NCBI RefSeq assembly: GCF_019799945.1
Contig: NZ_JABGCH010000017.1
Location: 49,310-113,309, forward strand
DNA length: 64,000 bases
From: Modestobacter marinus
Lineage (GTDB): Bacteria > Actinomycetota > Actinomycetes > Mycobacteriales > Geodermatophilaceae
Reading direction: 5' to 3'
The translations under genes and the position numbers were made by a program. Of this stretch, positions 8,383-17,708 are shown in pieces. The notes beneath the pieces were generated by a model, which was given only the letters and a program-made list of their open reading frames with translations, searched no databases and was not told the DNA's origin. Every line of letters begins with the position of its first letter. Position 1 is the stretch's first letter.

Positions 8383-9518
8383 ACCGGCTGACCCGCTCCC
8401 CGCTGCTGTGGCCGCTGCTGGCCCTGGCGGCGCTCCTGCTGTTCAACCTGGTGGTCAACCCCGGCTTCTTCGCCGTCCGCATCCAGGACGGGCACCTGTT
8501 CGGCTCGCTGGTCGACGTGCTGAAGAACGCCGCTCCCACCCTGCTCATCGCGATCGGCATGACCCTGGTCATCGCCAGCCGCGGCATCGACCTGTCGGTC
8601 GGTGCGGTGGTCGCCATCGCCGGCGCGATCGCCTGCAACTCCCTGGTCTCCGCCCCGGACCCCACGTCCGCCGGGGCGGCGGTCGTCGCGATCAGCACGG
8701 CGCTGGGCGTCGCGCTCCTGCTGGGGGCCTGGAACGGTCTGCTGGTCTCCGTGCTCGGGATCCAGCCGATCATCGCCACCCTGGTGCTGATGACCGCCGG
8801 TCGCGGCATCGCGATGCTGATCACCGACGGGCAGATCATCACCGTCGACAACGACACTTACGGCTGGCTCGGCGGCGGCTACCTGTTCGGCATCCCGGCG
8901 CAGGTGGTGGTCGCCGGGCTGATCCTGCTGGCCGTCGCGCTGCTGACCCGGCGCACCGCGCTGGGCATGCTGCTCGAGGCCGTCGGCATCAACCCCGAGG
9001 CTGCCCGGCTGGCCGGCGTCCGGTCCCGCAGCATCGTGTGGACCGTCTACGTCTTCGCCGCCCTCGCCGCGGCGGTGGCCGGGCTGATGATCAGCGCACA
9101 GGTCACCGCGGCCGACGCCAACCGGGCCGGCCTGTTCATCGAGCTCGACGCGATCCTCGCGGTCGTCATCGGCGGCACCTCGCTGGCCGGTGGCCGGTAC
9201 TCGCTGACCGGCACGGTGGTCGGCGCGCTGATCCTGCAGACGCTCACCACGACCGTGTACACGGTCGGCATCCCGCCGGACATGACGACCCTGTTCAAGG
9301 CGCTCGTCGTGATCGTGGTCTTTCTGCTGCAGGCACCGCGGCTGCGCGCCGTCCTGGCGCGCCGCCGCCGGCCCGCCCCGCCGCCGCTGCCGTCGGGCGG
9401 GCTGCCCGAGGAGGCCGCGGCCGTCCTCACCGGGGGCCCGGTCCTCGCGGACGACGAGCACACCCCCGCCCCGACGGCCGGCGGGACCACCGGGTCCGGC
9501 CGAGGAGCCCTGCGATGA
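8379..9518 (+). CDS. ytfT: Sugar ABC transporter permease (YtfT type)
   Basis: 379-residue BPD_transp_2 (RbsC/XylH family) permease with about eight to ten membrane helices. Hallmark sequences are IAIGMTLVIASRGIDLSVG near residues 53-71 and ELDAILAVVIGGTSLAGG in the second half. The C-terminal tail of about 60 residues is Pro/Ala-rich and cytoplasmic, longer than in most relatives. It forms a heterodimer with the next permease. The gene begins with a GTG overlapping the ATPase stop and ends in an ATGA overlap with the next gene. Confidence 0.9.
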   Translation: MNRLTRSPLLWPLLALAALLLFNLVVNPGFFAVRIQDGHLFGSLVDVLKNAAPTLLIAIGMTLVIASRGIDLSVGAVVAIAGAIACNSLVSAPDPTSAGAAVVAISTALGVALLLGAWNGLLVSVLGIQPIIATLVLMTAGRGIAMLITDGQIITVDNDTYGWLGGGYLFGIPAQVVVAGLILLAVALLTRRTALGMLLEAVGINPEAARLAGVRSRSIVWTVYVFAALAAAVAGLMISAQVTAADANRAGLFIELDAILAVVIGGTSLAGGRYSLTGTVVGALILQTLTTTVYTVGIPPDMTTLFKALVVIVVFLLQAPRLRAVLARRRRPAPPPLPSGGLPEEAAAVLTGGPVLADDEHTPAPTAGGTTGSGRGALR

Positions 9519-10576
9519 CCGTCTCCGACACCCGGCCCACCGCACCCGACCCGGCTGCTCCCCCGCCGGCCGGTCCCGGCGGGCGACGCCCCTGGCAGAC
9601 CTGGCTGCGCAGCACCACCACCGGCTCACGCACCTTCTCGGTGCTCGTGACCGGGGTGCTCCTGGTCGTGCTCTTCGGCACCGGCTCGGCCAGGTACGAG
9701 AACTTCGGCAGTCCCCAGGTCGCGCTCAACCTGCTGGTGGACAACGCGCACCTGGTGGTGCTGGCGGTGGGGATGACCTTCGTCATCCTGACCGGCGGCA
9801 TTGACCTGTCCTCCGGCGCGGTGGTGGCGCTCTCGACGGTCATCGCCGCCTCGCTGCTGGAAGCGGGCTGGCCGGCGCCGGTCGCGATCGCCGTCGTGCT
9901 CGCCACCGGAGCGCTGCTCGGCTGGCTGATGGGGGCCGCGGTCCACCACCTGCAGCTCCAGCCGTTCATCGTCACGCTCGCCGGGATGTTCCTCGCCCGC
10001 GGGCTGTGCTTCGTGATCAGCGTGCCCTCGATCCCGATCCGCGACCCGTTCTTCCAGTCGATGGCGCAGGACGTCGTGGAGCTGCCCGGGAACACCTTCC
10101 TCACCTACAGCGTCTTCATCGCCCTCGCCGTCCTGGTGGCGGCCGTCTGGGTGCTGCACCGCACCCGCTTCGGGCGCACCGTCTACGCGATCGGCGGCAA
10201 CGAGTCCTCGGCGGCCCTGATGGGCCTCGCGGTGGGGCGCACGAAGGTGGGCGTGTACGTGATCAGCGGGACCCTCTCCGCGCTGGCCGGCCTGCTGTTC
10301 ACCTTCTACATGCTCTCCGGCTACAGCCTGCACGCGATCGGCATGGAGCTCGACGCGATCGCCGCCGTGGTGATCGGTGGGACACTGCTCACCGGCGGGG
10401 CCGGCTACGTGGTCGGGTCGCTGCTGGGGGTGCTCGTGCTGGGCACCATCCAGGCGCTGATCTCCTTCGACGGTGGTCTGAGCAGCTGGTGGACCAAGAT
10501 CACCGTCGGGGTGCTGCTGCTGGTGTTCGTCGTCGTCCAGCGGCTGACCACCCGGCGAGCCCGGCCGGGCACGTGA
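9515..10576 (+). CDS. yjfF: Sugar ABC transporter permease (YjfF type)
   Basis: 353 residues, the second BPD_transp_2 permease of the importer. It shows VGMTFVILTGGIDLSSGAVV in the first half and MELDAIAAVVIGGTLLTGGAG in the second, with a cytoplasmic N-terminal tail of about 45 residues rich in Pro. The gene order binding protein-ATPase-permease-permease is the same as ytfQ-ytfR-ytfT-yjfF of E. coli, which is the main basis for the symbol. The ATG at 9515 overlaps the preceding stop (ATGA). A LacI regulator follows 56 bp downstream. Confidence 0.9.
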   Translation: MTVSDTRPTAPDPAAPPPAGPGGRRPWQTWLRSTTTGSRTFSVLVTGVLLVVLFGTGSARYENFGSPQVALNLLVDNAHLVVLAVGMTFVILTGGIDLSSGAVVALSTVIAASLLEAGWPAPVAIAVVLATGALLGWLMGAAVHHLQLQPFIVTLAGMFLARGLCFVISVPSIPIRDPFFQSMAQDVVELPGNTFLTYSVFIALAVLVAAVWVLHRTRFGRTVYAIGGNESSAALMGLAVGRTKVGVYVISGTLSALAGLLFTFYMLSGYSLHAIGMELDAIAAVVIGGTLLTGGAGYVVGSLLGVLVLGTIQALISFDGGLSSWWTKITVGVLLLVFVVVQRLTTRRARPGT

Positions 10577-10632
10577 GGCCGTTCGCAGCCGCCGCGTCGT
10601 CACCGGGGACGGCGCGGTCGGGAGGAGGGCCG

Positions 10633-11691
10633 ATGGCGGCACGTGCCAGCCGGCCGGCGGTGATGACCGACGTCGCCCAGCTCGCCGGCGTCTCCCACCA
10701 GACGGTGTCCCGGGTCGTCAACGGGCACCCGCACGTGCGCGAGGAGACCCGCGAGCGGGTGCTCGCGGCGATGGAGAAGCTGGGCTACCGGCGCAACCTC
10801 ACCGCCCGGGCCCTGGCGACCCGGCGGACCGACACCATCGGCGTGGTCGCGTTCGACACCACCCTGTACGGGCCGGCCAGCACGCTGTTCAGCATCGAGG
10901 AAGCGGCCCGGGCGCGGGACTACCACGTCAGCGTGGTCACTGTGCCCGACCCGGACGAGGACGCCTTCGCCGACGCGGTCGAACGGCTGCTCGAGCAGTC
11001 GGTGACCGGCGTGGTCGTCCTGGCACCCCAGCGCGCCCAGGTCCGGGTCATGGCCGGCCTGCCCGCCGACCTGCCGGCGGTGGCGGTCGAGGGCGGCGCG
11101 GCGCCGGGGATCCCGGCGGTGGTCATCGACCAGGTGGACGGCGCGATCCAGGCCACCCGGCACCTGATCGAGCTCGGCCACCGGCACGTCGTGCACGTCT
11201 CGGGCCGCGAGGACTGGATCGAGGCCGACGCCCGGCTGAGGGGCTGGCGCCAGGCGATGTCCGCGGCCGGTCTGGACCTGCCGCCCGTGCTGGCCGGGGA
11301 CTGGAGCCCCCGGTCCGGCTACGAGGCGGGCCTGCGCCTGGTGGCCGAGCAGCCGGAGGCGACCGCGGTCTTCGCGGCCAACGACCACATGGCGCTCGGG
11401 ATGTTGCGGGCGCTGGCCGAGGCAGGGATCGACGTCCCGGGGCAGGTGAGCGTGGTGGGCTTCGACGACATGGCCGAGGCCGAGTTCCTCCGTCCTCCGC
11501 TGACCACGGTGCGGCAGGACTTCCCCGAGGTGGGACGGCGGTGCGTCGACCTGCTGCTGGACCGGATCGCCGGCGGCACCACGTGGTTCGAGGGGCCGCC
11601 GGTCGTCGTCCCGTCCCGGCTGGTCGTGCGTGCCTCGACCGCCGCCCGGGGTGGGCACGGCGCCCGGCCGGCGGGCCGGTCCCCCGGGTGA
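10633..11691 (+). CDS. LacI-family transcriptional regulator of the YtfQ-type importer
   Basis: 352 residues. An N-terminal HTH ([20 protein letters not shown], residues 11-30) and hinge helix [16 protein letters not shown] are followed by a periplasmic-binding-like effector domain ending with [14 protein letters not shown]. It is a clear paralogue of the LacI at 22061-23089: the recognition helix QTVSRVVN and the [10 protein letters not shown] segment are shared. It probably represses the adjacent importer and is released by a sugar ligand. The ATG at 10633 follows a strong GGAGGAGGG. It may be part of the importer transcript, being on the same strand with a 56-bp gap. Confidence 0.9.
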   Translation: MAARASRPAVMTDVAQLAGVSHQTVSRVVNGHPHVREETRERVLAAMEKLGYRRNLTARALATRRTDTIGVVAFDTTLYGPASTLFSIEEAARARDYHVSVVTVPDPDEDAFADAVERLLEQSVTGVVVLAPQRAQVRVMAGLPADLPAVAVEGGAAPGIPAVVIDQVDGAIQATRHLIELGHRHVVHVSGREDWIEADARLRGWRQAMSAAGLDLPPVLAGDWSPRSGYEAGLRLVAEQPEATAVFAANDHMALGMLRALAEAGIDVPGQVSVVGFDDMAEAEFLRPPLTTVRQDFPEVGRRCVDLLLDRIAGGTTWFEGPPVVVPSRLVVRASTAARGGHGARPAGRSPG

Positions 11692-11728
11692 GGTGGCCGC
11701 GTCGACCAAGATCGAGCACCCTCGGGGG

Positions 11729-12949
11729 ATGACCGCCGGGTACCAGGTGACCAGCGAGGTCGGCCGGCTGCGCACTGTGCTGCTGCACCGGCCGGGTGCG
11801 GAGCTGCGCCGGCTCACTCCGCGCAACAACGACGAGCTGCTGTTCGACGGCGTGCCGTGGGTCGCCCGCGCGCAGGACGAGCACGACGCGTTCGCCGCGG
11901 CGCTCACCGAGCGGGGCGTCGAGGTGCTGTACCTCGACCGGCTGCTGGCCGAGGTGATGGGCGAGCCCGCCGCGCGGGTGACCTCCATCGCCGCCGCGGT
12001 CGACGACCCCCGGCTGGGAGCCACCCTGCGGCACGCGACCACCGCGCACCTCGAGGGCCTGTCCGCCGAGGACCTCGCGGAGGCGTTGATCACCGGCGTC
12101 GCGCACGACGAGCTGCGCGGCGGTCGGGGGCTGGCCTACCAGCTGATGCGGCGCGGGGACTTCGTCGTCCCGCCGCTGCCCAACCTGCTGTTCACCCGCG
12201 ACTCCTCGGTGTGGGTGGGCGACGAGGTGGCGGTGACCTCGCTGGCGATGCCGGCCCGCGCCCGCGAGAGCGTGCTCACCCGGGCCATCTACACCCACCA
12301 CCCGCGCTTCCGCGGGGTCGAGCAGCTCTACGACGCCTCGCTGGAGCACCTGGAGGGCGGGGACGTGCTCCTGCTCGGCCCCGGGGTGGTCGCCGTCGGG
12401 GTGGGCGAGCGGACGACGGCGGGCGGCGCCGAGCGGCTGGCCCGCCGGGTGTTCGCCCGCGGGCTGGCACACACGGTCCTCGTCGTCCCGATCGCGCAGC
12501 AGCGCGCCACGATGCACCTGGACACCATCTGCACGATGGTCGACGTCGACGCGCTGGTCATGTACCCGGCGGTCGCGGACCACCTGCAGGCCTGGACGGT
12601 CACCACCCACGACGAGCTGCCCGACGAGGCGGACACCGTGGAGCTCACCGTCCGCGGCCCCCACCCCTTCCTGGAGGCGGCGGCGCAGGCGATGGGCATC
12701 GACCGGCTGCGGGTCATCGACACCGGCCTGGACCCGGTGACCGCGGAACGCGAGCAGTGGGACGACGGCAACAACACCCTGGCGCTCGCCCCCCGGCTGG
12801 CCGTGGCCTACGAGCGCAACACCGTCACCAACGCCGCCCTGGAGGCCGCCGGCATCGAGGTGGTGGCGATCGCCGGGTCCGAGCTCGGCAGCGGTCGCGG
12901 CGGGCCGCGCTGCATGTCCTGCCCGGTGCTGCGCGACCCGCTGCTCTGA
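11729..12949 (+). CDS. arcA: Arginine deiminase
   Basis: 406 residues, the usual length. It converts L-arginine to L-citrulline and ammonia. Visible motifs: NNDELLFDG near residue 33, [20 protein letters not shown], the active-site histidine in [11 protein letters not shown] (His263) and the catalytic cysteine in [10 protein letters not shown] (Cys395). The ATG at 11729 gives the usual N-terminus ([17 protein letters not shown]); the upstream frame is Pro/Arg-rich and unlike the family. No arcB, arcC or arginine/ornithine antiporter gene is adjacent, so the complete deiminase pathway is not encoded here. The stop is 3 bp from the convergent gene's stop. Confidence 0.95.
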   Translation: MTAGYQVTSEVGRLRTVLLHRPGAELRRLTPRNNDELLFDGVPWVARAQDEHDAFAAALTERGVEVLYLDRLLAEVMGEPAARVTSIAAAVDDPRLGATLRHATTAHLEGLSAEDLAEALITGVAHDELRGGRGLAYQLMRRGDFVVPPLPNLLFTRDSSVWVGDEVAVTSLAMPARARESVLTRAIYTHHPRFRGVEQLYDASLEHLEGGDVLLLGPGVVAVGVGERTTAGGAERLARRVFARGLAHTVLVVPIAQQRATMHLDTICTMVDVDALVMYPAVADHLQAWTVTTHDELPDEADTVELTVRGPHPFLEAAAQAMGIDRLRVIDTGLDPVTAEREQWDDGNNTLALAPRLAVAYERNTVTNAALEAAGIEVVAIAGSELGSGRGGPRCMSCPVLRDPLL

Positions 12950-12952
12950 TCC

Positions 12953-13684
12953 TCACGCGGCGCGCGGCTCCGCATGGTGCCCGGCGACCGGGTCGGCGGG
13001 CAGCCGACGGACGCCGGGGGCGGCCGAGGCGGCCCGGGTCGAGACGGCCGCCCGGCCGGCGGACCACCGGCCGGCCCACGCCCGCAGGACGCCCCGCGGC
13101 CCGCGGCCCGGCGCCCGGCCGCGCACGGCCAGCGCGCTGACCAGCACCGCGCCGCCGACGAGCAGCAGGTGGATGCCGGCCCGGTCGGCGTGCACGTGGC
13201 CGGCGCCGAGGTCGGCGAGCGTCACGGCGACCAGCACGGCGGTGAACGAGAGCAGGAACGGCAGCGCCCCGGCGGCCAGCCGGGGCCGGGTGGCGACGAC
13301 GAGGAAGCAGGCCGCCAGCCCCAGGTTCCAGGCACCGGTCTCGTGCGCCACGTGGGACGCGCCCTGGCCCAGGAACGCCGGCAGGCCGACGGCGAGCTGC
13401 CCGGCGCCCACGGCCAGCAGGGCCAGCCGGAGGGCGGCGTCCACCCCGTGCCCGTGCAGCCACACCCGGCGGCGGGGCAGCCGGCCCAGCACGGCGGCGG
13501 TGACGTCGGGCACCGGGCTGGCCGGGGTGAGCCGGGCCCGGCGGGTCACCTCGGCCGCGGCCTCCGTCCAGCTCCGGCAGGCCGCGCAGCGGGTCAGGTG
13601 CTCGTCGACCCAGCGCTGCGGCACCCCCGGGGACTCGCCGTCGAGCCCGGCCGACACCGCCTCACGGAAGGGTTCACAGGACAC
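12953..13684 (-). CDS. Zinc-finger membrane protein, putative anti-sigma factor
   Basis: 243 residues. An N-terminal zf-HC2-type motif (HLTRCAACRSW, His about 29, Cys 33 and 36) of the kind found in anti-sigma factors is followed by a long membrane part with about five helices, starting after LPRRRVWLHGHG, and a basic C-terminal tail. It diverges from the SigC-like gene; the two GTG starts are only 47 bp apart, which supports a regulator-partner relationship. GTG 13684 (VSCEPFREAV) was chosen; a longer start would run into the divergent promoter. The membrane half is not the usual RskA-type sensor domain, so the signal is unknown. Confidence 0.75.
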   Translation of the reverse strand: MSCEPFREAVSAGLDGESPGVPQRWVDEHLTRCAACRSWTEAAAEVTRRARLTPASPVPDVTAAVLGRLPRRRVWLHGHGVDAALRLALLAVGAGQLAVGLPAFLGQGASHVAHETGAWNLGLAACFLVVATRPRLAAGALPFLLSFTAVLVAVTLADLGAGHVHADRAGIHLLLVGGAVLVSALAVRGRAPGRGPRGVLRAWAGRWSAGRAAVSTRAASAAPGVRRLPADPVAGHHAEPRAA

Positions 13685-13731
13685 GCTGGCATAGTCGCCG
13701 CCGACGGACGAGGAGTTCCCGGAGGGTGGTC

Positions 13732-14286
13732 GTGGGACAGCTGGAACGTCTTGCGGCCCAGGCGGCCGGCGGCGACGTGGCGGCACAGGCGGCGCTGGTG
13801 CGGGAGACCCAGGCCGACGTGTGGCGGCTGTGCGCCCACCTGGCCGACCGGCAGGTGGCCGAGGACCTCACCCAGGAGACCTACCTGCGCGCGCTGCCCG
13901 CGCTGCGCCGCTTCGAGGGCCGCTCCGGCGTGCGCACCTGGCTGCTGTCCATCGCCCGCCGGGTGTGCGCCGACCACCTGCGCCGCCGGGCCCGCCGTCC
14001 GCTGGTCCTGGTGGGCGAGGACACCGACCTCGGCGCCCTGGTCCGCGACGTCCCGGCCGACGAGGTGGGCGGCACCGTCGCCGCGCAGGACGTGCTCGAC
14101 CGGTTGGAACCCGAGCGCCGGGAGGCCTTCGTGCTCACCCAGCTGATCGGGCTGCCCTACGTCGAGGCGGCGGAAGTGGTGGGCTGCCCGGTGGGCACGA
14201 TCCGCTCCCGGGTGGCCCGGGCCCGCGCCGACCTGGTCGAGGCGCTGGTCGCCGCCGACCACCCCCGCACCCGCCGCCCCACCTGA
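13732..14286 (+). CDS. sigC: ECF sigma factor, SigC-like
   Basis: 184 residues with region 2 (QADVWRLCAHLADR, DLTQETYLRAL, then RTWLLSIARRVCADHLRR) and region 4 (EAFVLTQLIGLPYVEAAEV, CPVGTIRSRVARARADL). These segments follow Mycobacterium tuberculosis SigC as I recall it, which has been linked to copper acquisition. The GTG at 13732 sits 6 nt after GGAGG; GTG 13726 is also in frame. It diverges from a zf-HC2 membrane protein and is convergent with ctaG. The TGA stop is followed immediately by a palindrome shared with two other genes in the window. Confidence 0.87.
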   Translation: MGQLERLAAQAAGGDVAAQAALVRETQADVWRLCAHLADRQVAEDLTQETYLRALPALRRFEGRSGVRTWLLSIARRVCADHLRRRARRPLVLVGEDTDLGALVRDVPADEVGGTVAAQDVLDRLEPERREAFVLTQLIGLPYVEAAEVVGCPVGTIRSRVARARADLVEALVAADHPRTRRPT

Positions 14287-14310
14287 GGGCAGAAGTGGCC
14301 ACTTCCGCCC
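14284..14310 (+). repeat. Stop-codon palindrome, copy 1
   Basis: The stop TGA of the sigma-factor gene runs directly into GGGCAGAAGTGG/CCACTTCCGCCC, a 12-bp dyad with one mismatch centred at 14298/14299. It lies in the 28-bp gap between convergent genes. Nearly identical palindromes directly follow the stops at 29208 and 47899. It may act as a bidirectional terminator or mRNA end-protector; there is no U-tract. Confidence 0.7.
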
Positions 14311-14314
14311 GGGG

Positions 14315-15292
14315 TCAGGGGTTGCGGGTGGCCAGCCGGCGGAGTCGCTCGTTGTAGGCGGCCAGCTCCGGGTCCTCGCCGGTCTCCCCGCGGGCGATCG
14401 CCCGGTCCCGAGCCCGGTCCTCCGCTCGCGAGGCCCGGTCCTCCGATCGCGACCACTGGAAGAACACCACCGCCAGCACCAGGACCGTCGGGAACTCACC
14501 GAACGACCAGGCGATGCCGCCGGCCGCGCCCTGGTCGTAGAGCGGGTCGATCCCCCAGGACGCCGGCGGGTTCGCGTAGCTGGTGAGCAGGATGCTGTTG
14601 CTCATCATCACCGCGACGCCGAAGAACGCGTGGAACGGCGCGGGCAGCAGCAGCTCGAGCATCCGGCCGCCGTACCCGGCCCGCCGCGGCCACGGGTCGA
14701 CGGCGAGGATCGGGCCGAAGAACAGCAGCCCGGTCATCAGGAAGTGCAGCAGCATGAGGGTGTGCCCCGGCACGGTGCTCATCAGGTCGTCGAAGACCGG
14801 GGTGAAATAGACGCCGTACAGGCTCGCGACGAACAACGGCACGGTGAACAGCGGGTGCGAGACGAACCGGCCGAGCCGGCTGTGCAGCCCGGACAGCAGC
14901 AGCCGGCGCGGCATGCCGGCCGGCCCGTAGGACGTCGGCAGGGCGCGCAGCGCGAGGGTGACCGGGGCTCCGAGCAGCAGCAGCAGCGGGGTGATCATGG
15001 TCAGCACCATGTGCTGCACCATGTGCAGGCTGAACATGGCCATGCCGTAGGTCTGCAGGCCGCTGGCGCAGACGTGGAACAGGCTCGCGCAGCCGACCAT
15101 CCAGGCCACCGTGCGCAGCGGCTTCCACCGCACGCCGCGGGCGTGCAGCCGCCACAGCCCGACCGCGTAGGCGACGGCGAGCAGGACCGCCAGCCAGGCC
15201 ACCGGGGACGCCCCGCCCAGGTCCAGGGCCAGCACCCGGCCGGTCGTCGGCGGCAGATCCGGCAGGTGCATGCCGCCGTGCTCGTGTCCCAC
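14315..15292 (-). CDS. ctaG: Cytochrome c oxidase assembly protein CtaG-like, copper-related membrane protein
   Basis: 325 residues, caa3_CtaG family. About seven to eight membrane helices with conserved His/Met-rich features: an N-terminal HEHGGMHL, FSLHMVQHMVLTMITPLLLLL near residues 108-128, HTLMLLHFLMTG, and PFHAFFGVAVMMSNSILL. CtaG proteins help deliver copper to the oxidase, or in related forms serve as copper-resistance membrane proteins. The C-terminal 45 residues are charged (RSEDRASRAEDRARD) and cytoplasmic. The location next to a SigC-like sigma factor fits a copper-homeostasis unit. Start ATG 15292. Confidence 0.88.
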   Translation of the reverse strand: MGHEHGGMHLPDLPPTTGRVLALDLGGASPVAWLAVLLAVAYAVGLWRLHARGVRWKPLRTVAWMVGCASLFHVCASGLQTYGMAMFSLHMVQHMVLTMITPLLLLLGAPVTLALRALPTSYGPAGMPRRLLLSGLHSRLGRFVSHPLFTVPLFVASLYGVYFTPVFDDLMSTVPGHTLMLLHFLMTGLLFFGPILAVDPWPRRAGYGGRMLELLLPAPFHAFFGVAVMMSNSILLTSYANPPASWGIDPLYDQGAAGGIAWSFGEFPTVLVLAVVFFQWSRSEDRASRAEDRARDRAIARGETGEDPELAAYNERLRRLATRNP

Positions 15293-15366
15293 GTTCGTCC
15301 CTCCTCAGACCGCGCCGCGCGCACCCACGGTAGGCCCGGCACCGGTCCCCGGTATGGCGTCGTTCC

Positions 15367-16296
15367 CTAGCTCAGGGTGACCTGCCGGGACAGCAGGCCC
15401 GCGCGGGCCCGCCGCTCGTCGGCGGTCAGCGGGGTGTCGACGGCCAGCGCCGCCTCCAGCCGCGACTGCAGCTCCGCCGCAGGACCGGCCCAGTCGGCGC
15501 CCGGCACGTCGGCGGGCACGTCCCACACCGGGACGACGAGGCCCAGCGCTCGGAAGGCGCCGGCGTACCGGGTCCCCTCCCCGAGGAGCAGCTCCCCGCC
15601 GGCCGAGAGCCGGGCCAGCGCGTCGAGCAGCTGCTCCTCCGGCTCCGGCCGTACCCACCGGACGTGCGCGCGATCGTCGCTGGGGCGGCACCAGTAGGCC
15701 GCCTCCAGGCCCTCCAGCCGGACCGTCGGCATGATCATCTGATTGGCCTGCTCGAGGCCCGCCCGGGCGGCCGCGTCGACCTGGGCGCCCTCCAGCCAGA
15801 ACCCGAAGTCCTCGTGCACGGTGACCTCGAAGGGCGCGGTCAGGTCGAGCAGCTCCTGCAGCCGCGGACCGGCGGACCCGGCGCCGCCGACCGGGCCCGG
15901 GTCGACCGGGGCACCGGCGGGCGCCTCGAGCGCGGCGGCGAGCGCCGTCCCCAGGTCCCGGCTGACGTCGTCGGACGACGTCGCCAGCTGCACCCCGAGG
16001 AGCACCTCGCCGTTCGCGCGGACCAGGGCGGGGGTCCCGCCGGGCAGCACGCTGGCCAGCGTGACCGTGCGGCCGGAGGTGGTGGTCAGCGTCGCCGTGG
16101 CGGCCGGGACGAGCTCGCGCAGCGCCACCCAGTCGGGCTCGCCGGGCAGCCCCTCGAACGGCCGACGCACCGGCGGGGCGTAGCCCGAGCCGTGGCAGTG
16201 CTTGTACCGGCGGCCGGAGCCGCACGGGCACGGCGCCTTCGGGTTCACCTCGCCCGAGGCGGGGGCGGCGGGACGGCGGGTCGCGGTGCGGGCCAT
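15367..16296 (-). CDS. SEC-C motif protein, DUF5926-like
   Basis: 309 residues. A basic N-terminus is followed by a SEC-C zinc-binding motif CPCGSGRRYKHCHG (about 22-35), like that at the end of SecA. The rest is an actinobacterial domain with no known activity: a beta-rich stretch with TATLTTTSGRTVTLASVL, then VTVHEDFGFWLEG and a C-terminal helix with DTPLTADERRARAGLLSRQ. These proteins are often annotated as DUF5926 or as SecA-related, but they lack the ATPase domains. The zinc finger probably mediates protein or ribosome contacts. Start ATG 16296. It diverges from the P450 gene with only 48 bp between starts. Confidence 0.8.
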   Translation of the reverse strand: MARTATRRPAAPASGEVNPKAPCPCGSGRRYKHCHGSGYAPPVRRPFEGLPGEPDWVALRELVPAATATLTTTSGRTVTLASVLPGGTPALVRANGEVLLGVQLATSSDDVSRDLGTALAAALEAPAGAPVDPGPVGGAGSAGPRLQELLDLTAPFEVTVHEDFGFWLEGAQVDAAARAGLEQANQMIMPTVRLEGLEAAYWCRPSDDRAHVRWVRPEPEEQLLDALARLSAGGELLLGEGTRYAGAFRALGLVVPVWDVPADVPGADWAGPAAELQSRLEAALAVDTPLTADERRARAGLLSRQVTLS

Positions 16297-16344
16297 ACCG
16301 CGAGGGTAGGAGGCGCTCCGGTGGTCGCCTTAGGCTGCCCTCTC

Positions 16345-17541
16345 GTGACACCCCTGGACTTCACCGACCCGGCGGTGGTCGCCGATCCCTATCCCGCCTT
16401 CGCCCGGTCCCGGGCCGCGGCCCCGGTCCAGTGGGACGAGCCCCTCGGCCTGTGGCTGGCGTTCACCCACGCGGAGGCCAACGCGGTGCTCCGGGACCGC
16501 CGCCTCGGGCGGATCTGGCGGGACCGGACCCCCGCCGAGCGGTTCGGCAGCTTCAACCTGATCCACCGCAACGCGATCCTGGAGATGGAGCCGCCGGAGC
16601 ACACCCGGCTGCGCCGGCTGGTCAGCGCCGCCTTCGCCCGCGGGCACGTCGAGCGGCTGCGACCCTGGGTGCAGGAGCTCGCCGACTCGCTGGTCGACCG
16701 GCTGGTGGAGCGCTCCGGCGGGACCGCGCCGGTCGACGTCCTCTCCGGGATGGCCGAGGAGCTGCCGGTCGCGGTCATCGCCGAGCTGCTCGGCGTCCCC
16801 ACGGCCGACCGGCCGCTGCTGCGGCCCTGGTCCAACGCGATCGTGAAGATGTACGAGTACGGCCGGACGACGCAGGTCGAGGACGCCGCGGAGCGCGCCG
16901 CCGCGGAGTTCGTCGCCTACCTGCGCGAGCTCGCCGCCGAGCGCCGCCGCTCCCCCGGTGACGACCTGCTCACCCACCTGGTGACCGTCCGCGACTCCGA
17001 CGGCGACCGGCTGACCGAGGACGAGCTGGTCACGACCTGCGTCCTGCTGCTCAACGCCGGGCACGAGGCGACGGTCAACGTGTCCGGCAACGGCCTGCTG
17101 GCCCTGCTGGAGCACCCGGGGGAGTTGGCCCGGCTGCGCGCGGACCGGGGCCTGCTGCCGACCGCGATCGAGGAGCTGATGCGCTTCGACTCGCCGCTGC
17201 AGCTGTTCGAGCGCACCGCGACCGCCGACGTGGAGATCGGCGGCGTCACCGTGCGGGCCGGGCAGAAGGTCGCCGCGCTGCTCGGCAGCGCCAACCGGGA
17301 CCCCGCCGTCTTCGCGGCCCCGGACACGCTGGACGTCGGCCGTGCGGACAACCCGCACATCGCCTTCGGCGCGGGCGTGCACTTCTGCATCGGTGCGCCG
17401 CTGGCCCGGGTGGAGCTGCAGGCGTCCTTCGGGGCGCTGCTGTCCCGCACGTCGCGGCTGGAGCTCGGGGCCCCCGCGCGGCGCCGTCCGGAGTTCGTCA
17501 TCCGCGGCCTGCAGGAGCTCCCCGTCGTCCTGACCGCCTGA
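16345..17541 (+). CDS. Cytochrome P450
   Basis: 398 residues, typical of soluble bacterial class I P450s. I-helix oxygen-activation motif NAGHEAT (about 237-243), the E-x-x-R pair in AIEELMRFDSPLQ (EELMR), and the heme-binding loop FGAGVHFCIG with the thiolate Cys348. The N-terminus has DPYPAFARSRAAAPVQW, the normal start of the fold. The substrate is unknown and no ferredoxin or reductase gene is adjacent. The GTG at 16345 was selected because sequence upstream is low-complexity shadow of the divergent SEC-C gene. The gene stands alone; the following 167 bp before the DUF1905 gene hold nothing I recognise. Confidence 0.93.
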   Translation: MTPLDFTDPAVVADPYPAFARSRAAAPVQWDEPLGLWLAFTHAEANAVLRDRRLGRIWRDRTPAERFGSFNLIHRNAILEMEPPEHTRLRRLVSAAFARGHVERLRPWVQELADSLVDRLVERSGGTAPVDVLSGMAEELPVAVIAELLGVPTADRPLLRPWSNAIVKMYEYGRTTQVEDAAERAAAEFVAYLRELAAERRRSPGDDLLTHLVTVRDSDGDRLTEDELVTTCVLLLNAGHEATVNVSGNGLLALLEHPGELARLRADRGLLPTAIEELMRFDSPLQLFERTATADVEIGGVTVRAGQKVAALLGSANRDPAVFAAPDTLDVGRADNPHIAFGAGVHFCIGAPLARVELQASFGALLSRTSRLELGAPARRRPEFVIRGLQELPVVLTA

Positions 17542-17708
17542 CCCCGCCGCACCGACCCGGACCGCCCCGCCCCGCCCCGGCATCGCACGCTCTTCACGCG
17601 CAGCAACGCGTGCCGTGCGGCGGAGTGGAGCGAGGCGGGCGGCGATGAGTTCCGCGGCCGGGCACGGTCCTCCCTGCGACACCCGACTCCCGTCCAGGAG
17701 GAATGCTC

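Noticed and set aside
12274-12470. Short minus-strand frames inside arcA
   Set aside because: Proline/arginine-rich shadows inside a complete catalytic gene.
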